From: Mesorhizobium_L sp035547755
Lineage (GTDB): Bacteria > Pseudomonadota > Alphaproteobacteria > Rhizobiales > Rhizobiaceae
DNA: 64,000 bases
NCBI GenBank assembly: GCA_035547755.1
Contig: DASZUG010000020.1
Coordinates: 1 to 64,000, forward strand
Direction: 5' to 3'
The notes beneath the pieces are model-generated. The model saw only the letters and a program-made list of their open reading frames with translations. It had not been told where the DNA came from and did no database searches. Both the position numbers and the translations under genes were made by a program. Below are positions 62,087 through 64,000 of this stretch, piece after piece (within the stretch, counting starts at the first letter, position 1; the number at the start of each line of letters is the position of its first letter).

Positions 62087-63683
62087 CTATTTCACACCCG
62101 GCTCAACTGGGTTTCTGTCGAGTTGATAAAAGGGAAATCGATCGATGGCAGCTTTCCGCGCTTTCAACGTCACGTCGCCATAATCATCACCTGCAGTCCT
62201 CGACGCATGGTCCTGAATGGCATCGAGGGTCCGTCTGGAAATCCCTTGTTCCTCGCCCACCGTCTTGAAGCGGTGCCGCCAGCCATGATTGGGCTGGACC
62301 CCTTCAGGAATGAGATCCGCGTCTTGGAGCCATTCGCTTATTCGGCCTGCAATTGCGCGAGCGGCCTTTATGGGGTTTCGGCTCTTACCGTCACGGTAGA
62401 ATAAAGGACCGTCGGGGCGGCTGCCAGAAACTCGAGGAAGCCCATTTCGATCAATTGCGGATGCAACGGCACGTCTCGATAATACCGGCCTTCACTGTGC
62501 CGGCCTCGGGCGTAATCCGCATGACCTGGATTTCACCCTCGGAACGAAAATCTCGTTTCCGCAATTGCGTGATCTCGGTAACACGCGCGCCGCTGAAGGC
62601 GCACAAAATCGGCACCCATTGCTTTGCTGAGGTGGTTTGTGGCAGTTCCATCGTAGCCGGATTATCGGTGATAGCCGGAACGTGATCACGGGCAGCGCGT
62701 AGGATTGCCACTGCTTCCTTATCGGTAAAGCCCTTTTCACGAATGCGCACTTTCTTTGGGACTTCCTGCCGAACGTCCTGTGCGACGTTGATGGGAAGCC
62801 GATCATTGGCCTTCGCCCAATTCAGCACCGTGCGGATGGCGGCAAGATAGACATCGCTCACGGTCTTCGGGGAAAGCGTCTTCAGCCGGGCGTCACGCCA
62901 TTTGATCAAGTCCTGCTTCGTGAGCCTGGCGGCGTCGTTGTGGCCGATGAATTTCACAAGGTCCGCGAAGACTGGGGTCCAGCGTTTTTCCGTTCCTTTT
63001 GCCTTGCCGACCAGCTTCTTCGCTGCAATATAGTCGGCAAGCAGCCCTTTTAAGGAGACAGGCGGCACCGGGTCCGGTTCCGCCTGTGCATTTGCGAGCA
63101 TCGGGTGCGAAGGCGTTCCGGTGAAGTCTCCCTCATCCCGCTCTGCGGCGCGGGCAAGCGCCTCATATTCCGAAATGCACATGGCGCGGGCGAGCATGCG
63201 CCATTCGTCGGACCCGACCTCCGCGGTGGTGTTGCCGAGGTGGCGAAAGCGTTCGATGCGGTTTCCGACCAACTCGGCAAGATCAGTATCATTGAGGCGG
63301 CCGGAGATGCCTTCGCGAAGCCTGGCCGCAAGAAGGTCATCCACCCCGACGCTGGCGTAGCGATAGTCGTTGCGTGCGGCTTCATCGAAAGCAAGTCGGG
63401 ATTGGTAGTTACGAAAGGCGATCTGCTCTGGTGCGAGCGGATAGCGCCCGACTGTCACTTTGCGCTGCCCCGCTTGCACCGCGCGTTGCTCTGCTAGGCT
63501 GATTTCATGCTGAAGAAGGGCGACTTCACTTGGTAACTTCCGCAACGCTGCCCGGTAATCAGGACCGAGCGGAGCACGCAATTCCGTCTTGCCACCGATG
63601 AACGGTCGCAACTCCTTGGGAACGACAAGTCGGGCGAAATACCGCCCGTTGCGATTTAACAAATGCCTGGTTTTGCCCGCCAC
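62087..63683 (-). pseudogene. Island tyrosine recombinase (integrase), two frameshifts
   Basis: Begins GTG at 63683 with AGKTRHLLNRNGRYFARLVV, the DUF6538-type integrase N terminus, then a core-binding domain (SLKGLLADYIAAKKLVGKAK, LSPKTVSDVYLAAIRTVLNW) and catalytic box I CAFSGARVTEITQL. Near 62478-62486 the frame breaks (one T apparently missing) and continues as YYRDVPLHPQLIEMGFLEFL. Near 62411-62421 it breaks again (one C missing) and continues as DGPLFYRDGKSRNPIKAARA, with box II NHGWRHRFKTV, DHASRTAGDDYGDV carrying the likely catalytic Tyr, and a stop at 62087. Restored, it would be about 532 aa. Both breaks are single bases in short homopolymers, so sequence error is possible. The longest frame alone lacks His/Arg box II and the Tyr. 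Confidence 0.87.
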
Positions 63684-63695
63684 CGGCGACGTCCA

Positions 63696-63715
63696 TTTGT
63701 AACGAGTTTTGTAAC
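63696..63715. repeat. TTTGTAAC pair upstream of integrase (possible arm sites)
   Basis: TTTGTAACG (63696-63704) and TTTGTAAC (63708-63715) stand 12 nt apart between the integrase start and attR. A third copy is at the other island end (36637-36645), same orientation. Position and repetition fit integrase arm-type sites; this is inferred. Confidence 0.4.
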
Positions 63716-63774
63716 ATCGTTATGGGCACGCAGTCTTGCGCGTCAAGCACTTCAACCATTTCAGAGAGATAGAA

Positions 63775-63849
<75 letters not shown>

Positions 63850-64000
63850 GATCCCGAATGCGGCGGACATTTGCCACAGCACTATCAGCAAAGCAAGCGC
63901 GCTGTCCGGGCGGCTTGAAGAAAAGCACCCCTGTGGCAGGCCTTGGTGCTTTTTGATCGAAAATCAGCTAAGAACAAAGCCAAGGAACAACAGCCAGCGG
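63850..64000. other. Right edge, upstream of tRNA-Thr
   Basis: 150 nt of chromosomal sequence upstream of the tRNA, presumably with its promoter. No gene is seen before the window ends. Confidence 0.4.

Noticed and set aside
62451..63683. Intact 410-aa integrase
   Set aside because: The frame ends before the His/Arg box and catalytic tyrosine, which continue in two other frames down to 62087.

Overview
The window reads as chromosome of an alphaproteobacterium, most likely order Hyphomicrobiales (Rhizobiales). This rests on a C4-type 5-aminolevulinate synthase, a DUF6460 protein, a GCAATTCC...GGAATTGC palindrome of a kind widespread in that order, and paired GTCCTTCGAGG / CCTCAGGATGAGG palindromes resembling those of Bradyrhizobium and relatives. 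The genus cannot be fixed from the sequence alone.

Left part (1-36569), apparently core chromosome: the 3' end of a tRNA-Gly(CCC); stress and housekeeping genes (DsbA-like protein, manganese catalase, histone-deacetylase-like amidohydrolase, MATE exporter, pyrD, mscL, a tautomerase, a PLP aminotransferase, hemA, rpe); a MarR regulator divergent from an MdtABC-type RND efflux operon; an FAD monooxygenase and a GlxA/AraC regulator; folD; and an extracellular polysaccharide locus (24571-36339) with a Wzz/GumC-type chain-length protein lacking a kinase domain, a Wzx-like flippase, several glycosyltransferases, an O-antigen-ligase-type polymerase and an OafA/SGNH acyltransferase, with proC lodged inside it.

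Right part (36570-63797) is a 27-kb genomic island inserted at the 3' end of tRNA-Thr(GGT). An identical 27-bp direct repeat, containing the last 23 nt of the tRNA, lies at 36570-36596 and 63771-63797. A tyrosine recombinase gene sits next to the intact tRNA, but two single-base shifts break it, so the island is probably fixed unless these are sequence errors. Cargo in order: a secreted ClpP-like plus double PAN/Apple protein; the remains of a PD-(D/E)XK-like nuclease gene; a tightly coupled three-gene operon of a 2002-aa DUF4011 helicase with Vsr-like nuclease and DUF3320, an SbcD/Mre11-like phosphoesterase and an SbcC/YhaN-like ATPase; a HigB/HigA toxin-antitoxin pair; an ECF41 sigma factor facing an MFS efflux operon, with matching divergent promoter motifs; a CBS protein; an HUH-like protein; a Csu-type chaperone-usher pilus locus whose usher has lost most of its barrel; a DUF302 protein; and an XRE-led cluster of small unknown genes.

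The DUF4011 helicase/Mre11-like/Rad50-like operon is the best candidate for an under-described system. Its composition (helicase, two nuclease modules, SMC-like ATPase) and its place in an island suggest anti-phage or anti-plasmid defence. That role is inference.
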